A DNA stretch of 35,587 bases from CAYMJV01 sp964390545 (GTDB taxonomy: Bacteria > Desulfobacterota > BSN033 > UBA1163): positions 1 to 35,587 of the forward strand of contig CAYMJV010000026.1 of the NCBI GenBank assembly GCA_964390545.1, in the 5' to 3' direction. The position numbers were made by a program, and so were the translations under genes. Below the pieces are notes generated by a model. The model was not told where the DNA came from. It made no database searches and worked only from the letters and a program-made list of their open reading frames with translations. Positions 33,552-35,587 of this stretch are shown here, in pieces (the stretch's first letter is position 1; each line of letters starts with the position of its first letter).

Positions 33552-35234
33552 ATGGATTTGATTCAGAGGAAGACGGCTGATAAAGCGGTAGAGCCTTTTT
33601 TGCTGAAGGCAGCAGAGGAGGGAGTATCCTTGGCCTGGGATCGTTACGAGGGATCCCTTCCCCAGTGCGGATTCTGTGACGCCGGCTTGAATTGTAGAGA
33701 CTGCCTTCAGGGGCCATGTATCAGTCATCCCTTTCGTGAGCAGAATAAGGTGGGGATTTGTGGGAAGGACAAGGACATCCTCGGAGTTCATTCCTTCCTC
33801 AGGTTGGTCCTTCACGGAACAATGGCCTACTTCGATCAGCTGACTGATTTTGCCAGAGGCATTGAGACTAAGGAAGGTTCGGCCAAGAGAAAAGATCAGG
33901 CGCTGAAGATTCTCAAAGATGTCAAAAGCCTGACTGAAAAAGGAAGTATCAATGGGACAGGAAAGTTTTCCAAGGCTCTCATCGACAGTTGGAAGACAGC
34001 GGGTGTCTATCCGGAAGGAGTTGGGAGGGATCTCTTCAAGGTTTCCCAGAAACTGGACGGAGGGATCGGAGAATTGGAAGATATTCTTCTCTGGGCCTTT
34101 AAAGCCGCCCTGGCCGGGTGCGCAGCTCAGGTTCTTCAGGGAAGATTGAAGGCCTCGGTCTTCGGAGATGCTTCTCCAACCGCTGTCGAGGTCAACTTAG
34201 GGGTGATGAAGAAGGGAGTTCCAAACATCCTCTTTTTAGGCCATTTTAATCCCCTCCTGAAACAGAAGATTGCTGAGGCAGCCAAAGGGAAGAAGATCGC
34301 GATATTGGGTGTCTGTACCGATTCATTCGTTCCCCCTCACCATTTTGCGGCCGTGACAAACTATGGTTCCCAGGAGATCCCTGTGATGACAGGAGCGGTG
34401 GATCTTATTGTGGCGGGTGATCAATGTGTCAATCCCTCTTTGCGCGAACTGGCAAAAATCTGGAAAGTGGAGATTGTTTCTACGGAAGTTCTGAATCGGG
34501 GAAACCTGGCCAAATTCGCCCGTGAAATTGTGGACAGCGCCAGGAAAGCTTTTGAAGCCCGCAGTGAGGTATCGAAGGAGATCCCAGAGGTCAAAGAGCC
34601 CGCCCTCATGAATTTTTCCGTTAAGGATCTGAATGTGAAGAAGGTTGTGGAAGCCCTTCAGGGAGGAAAGATAAAAGGGATAGCTCTCCTGGCCGGATGC
34701 AACAATGTCAAGTTCACACAGGATAACGAGAGCGTGACCATGGCTCAGGAGTTGTTAAAGAAGGATGTTCTATGCATCTCCGAGGGCTGCACCAGTGTCG
34801 GTCTTGCGAAATACGGCCTCTTAAATCCAAAGCAGCGGGGGGCGAATTGCGGGAAAGGGTTGTTGGATCTTCTCCCCTTACTGGGAAAGAATATTCCGGC
34901 CGTCATCGATCTGGGAAGCTGTGAAAATGGCGGGGTGACCGATTTTCTTCTCTCCATGGCGACTGTAGGAAAGAAGCCTCTCAGCGGCTTCCCCATGGTG
35001 GCTTGTTTTCCAGAAGCCAACAGGACCAAGGCGGTGGCCAGAGCGGCCTGGACCGTGGCCATGGGAATCCCAACCTATTTCTGGCCCTATCTCCCTGTTA
35101 CCGGAAGCCTTAAGACGGTCGAAATCCTAAGGGAGTTCTGCCAGGAGAAATTTGGCGCAGGGTTTCACGTCGTCACTCAGAAGATGGGGGCAAGAGAGAA
35201 GGTGGAATTGCTCATGAAAGAGCTTAAAGGGTAA
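33552..35234 (+). CDS. CooS-like protein (Ni-Fe-S CO dehydrogenase homologue) lacking the His relay
   Basis: This 560-residue protein aligns along its length with anaerobic CO dehydrogenase CooS (usually 620-640). N-terminal cluster ligands are Cys39, Cys42, Cys48, Cys51, Cys56 and Cys70; Cys39/Cys42 form a CxxC at the D-cluster position. C-cluster ligand equivalents are His231, Cys255, Cys292, Cys383 (AGCNNVK), Cys413 (EGCTSVG) and Cys457 (LGSCENG), and Lys493 matches the catalytic Lys563 of Carboxydothermus CODH-II. However, His93, 96, 99 and 102 are Tyr93, Gln96, Asp99 and Arg102 here, and Ile567 is Arg497 (comparison from memory). CO oxidation is therefore doubtful. The ATG at 33552 is preceded by AAAGGAGAAGGAG; the frame upstream of it overlaps the flavoprotein and is not coding. 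Confidence 0.88.
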   Translation: MDLIQRKTADKAVEPFLLKAAEEGVSLAWDRYEGSLPQCGFCDAGLNCRDCLQGPCISHPFREQNKVGICGKDKDILGVHSFLRLVLHGTMAYFDQLTDFARGIETKEGSAKRKDQALKILKDVKSLTEKGSINGTGKFSKALIDSWKTAGVYPEGVGRDLFKVSQKLDGGIGELEDILLWAFKAALAGCAAQVLQGRLKASVFGDASPTAVEVNLGVMKKGVPNILFLGHFNPLLKQKIAEAAKGKKIAILGVCTDSFVPPHHFAAVTNYGSQEIPVMTGAVDLIVAGDQCVNPSLRELAKIWKVEIVSTEVLNRGNLAKFAREIVDSARKAFEARSEVSKEIPEVKEPALMNFSVKDLNVKKVVEALQGGKIKGIALLAGCNNVKFTQDNESVTMAQELLKKDVLCISEGCTSVGLAKYGLLNPKQRGANCGKGLLDLLPLLGKNIPAVIDLGSCENGGVTDFLLSMATVGKKPLSGFPMVACFPEANRTKAVARAAWTVAMGIPTYFWPYLPVTGSLKTVEILREFCQEKFGAGFHVVTQKMGAREKVELLMKELKG

Positions 35235-35251
35235 AAGTGGCAAGGAGTAAC

Positions 35252-35271
35252 CTGGATACTCTGGTATCCAG
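35252..35271. promoter_or_regulatory. Perfect 8-bp inverted repeat CTGGATAC-N4-GTATCCAG
   Basis: It lies in the 61-base gap between the CooS-like gene and the second tctC, upstream of its ribosome binding site. It could be an operator or an RNA hairpin that separates expression of the redox genes from the binding protein. No U-run follows. Confidence 0.5.
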
Positions 35272-35295
35272 AATTTACGGAAAGGAGAAGCAGAG

Positions 35296-35587
35296 ATGAA
35301 GACAAATTTGATGAGGTCTAAAGTGTTTTTTATGGCCATTGTTTTAATGGCGACAATGCTCGTTTCTACCATCGCCGTTCTTGCAGCGGAATGGAAGCCT
35401 TCGAAACCGATTGAGTTCGTAGCCCCCTTTGCCCCAGGAGGCGGGAGCGATGTGCTTGCCCGGTCTATGGCGAGCATCATTGAGGGTGAAAAATTATGTC
35501 CCCAACCGCTTATCGTCGTCAACCGTGCTGGGGGTAGCGGTCTGGTCGGAACGACATCGGTTGTCCAGCAGAAGGGCAACCCCCACG
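35296..35587 (+). CDS. tctC: Second TctC-like substrate-binding protein, N-terminal part (3' truncated by window)
   Basis: The frame is open to the right edge (about 97 residues seen). A signal peptide (basic MKTNLMRSK, hydrophobic core, cleavage near VLA-AEWKP) is followed by the Bug/TctC hallmark KPIEFVAPFAPGGGSDVLAR and VVNRAGGSGLVGTT. It is a periplasmic receptor for a carboxylate, paralogous to the gene at 16063-17055 but clearly diverged. The ATG follows AAAGGAG with a somewhat long spacer. Its position ends the rightward redox operon, and tctA/tctB partners may follow outside the window. Confidence 0.93.
   Translation, partial: MKTNLMRSKVFFMAIVLMATMLVSTIAVLAAEWKPSKPIEFVAPFAPGGGSDVLARSMASIIEGEKLCPQPLIVVNRAGGSGLVGTTSVVQQKGNPH

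Noticed and set aside
33552..35234. Straight annotation as CO dehydrogenase
   Set aside because: The His relay and Ile567 equivalents are replaced, so the activity should not be assumed from homology.

Overview
The window looks like a piece of an anaerobic Desulfobacterota-type (deltaproteobacterial) genome, probably a draft or metagenome-derived contig. The evidence is a four-subunit 2-oxoacid:ferredoxin oxidoreductase, many ferredoxin-like and flavin/Fe-S proteins, a CooS-like protein, TctABC carboxylate uptake genes, and several intergenic palindromic repeat families. A 100-N scaffold gap with an unmerged 55-base overlap confirms draft status. The lineage call is inference; no rRNA or tRNA was seen.

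Layout. 1-7650: the 3' end of serB, a HAD phosphatase broken by the false gap, ridA, a large PDZ/multi-TM/GAF orphan histidine kinase with a Cys-rich loop, a YiiX-like permuted papain-fold protein and a membrane class III nucleotide cyclase. 7820-12812: a promoter, then der and a MacA/MacB-like exporter with separate ATPase and permease. The adaptor carries a Spy/CpxP-like insert. 23554 down to 12908 (minus strand): a long probable operon of a CDC48-type AAA+ ATPase, a FadR-type GntR regulator, porGDAB, tctC-tctB-tctA and an SDR epimerase. A good promoter and a GGTCAGACC palindrome precede it. 23471-24348: a gene-poor stretch with nested repeats and a remnant of an FAD/Fe-S oxidase C-terminus. 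24349-24744: a PilZ protein.

24819-35587 is the most interesting part. Two divergent gene sets flank a GntR regulator. Each begins with the same pair of genes: a two-cluster ferredoxin-like protein with a GRGTEE(M/I)KTNDV block, and a roughly 215-residue protein with TMCGH and CCxCGxFN motifs that I do not recognise. The minus-strand pair is followed by a D-lactate-dehydrogenase-like FAD/Fe-S oxidase. The plus-strand pair is followed by a fused NAD(P)H-flavin oxidoreductase/CooF-like polyferredoxin, a CooS homologue and a second tctC. The CooS homologue keeps the metal-cluster ligands but has lost the histidine relay of CO dehydrogenase.

Working picture (inference): TctABC imports a carboxylic acid, Por oxidises a derived 2-oxoacid while reducing ferredoxin, and the twin modules pass electrons between ferredoxin, flavoenzymes, NAD(P)H and an unknown reaction at the CooS-like metal site. 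Two GntR regulators probably sense the acid or an intermediate.
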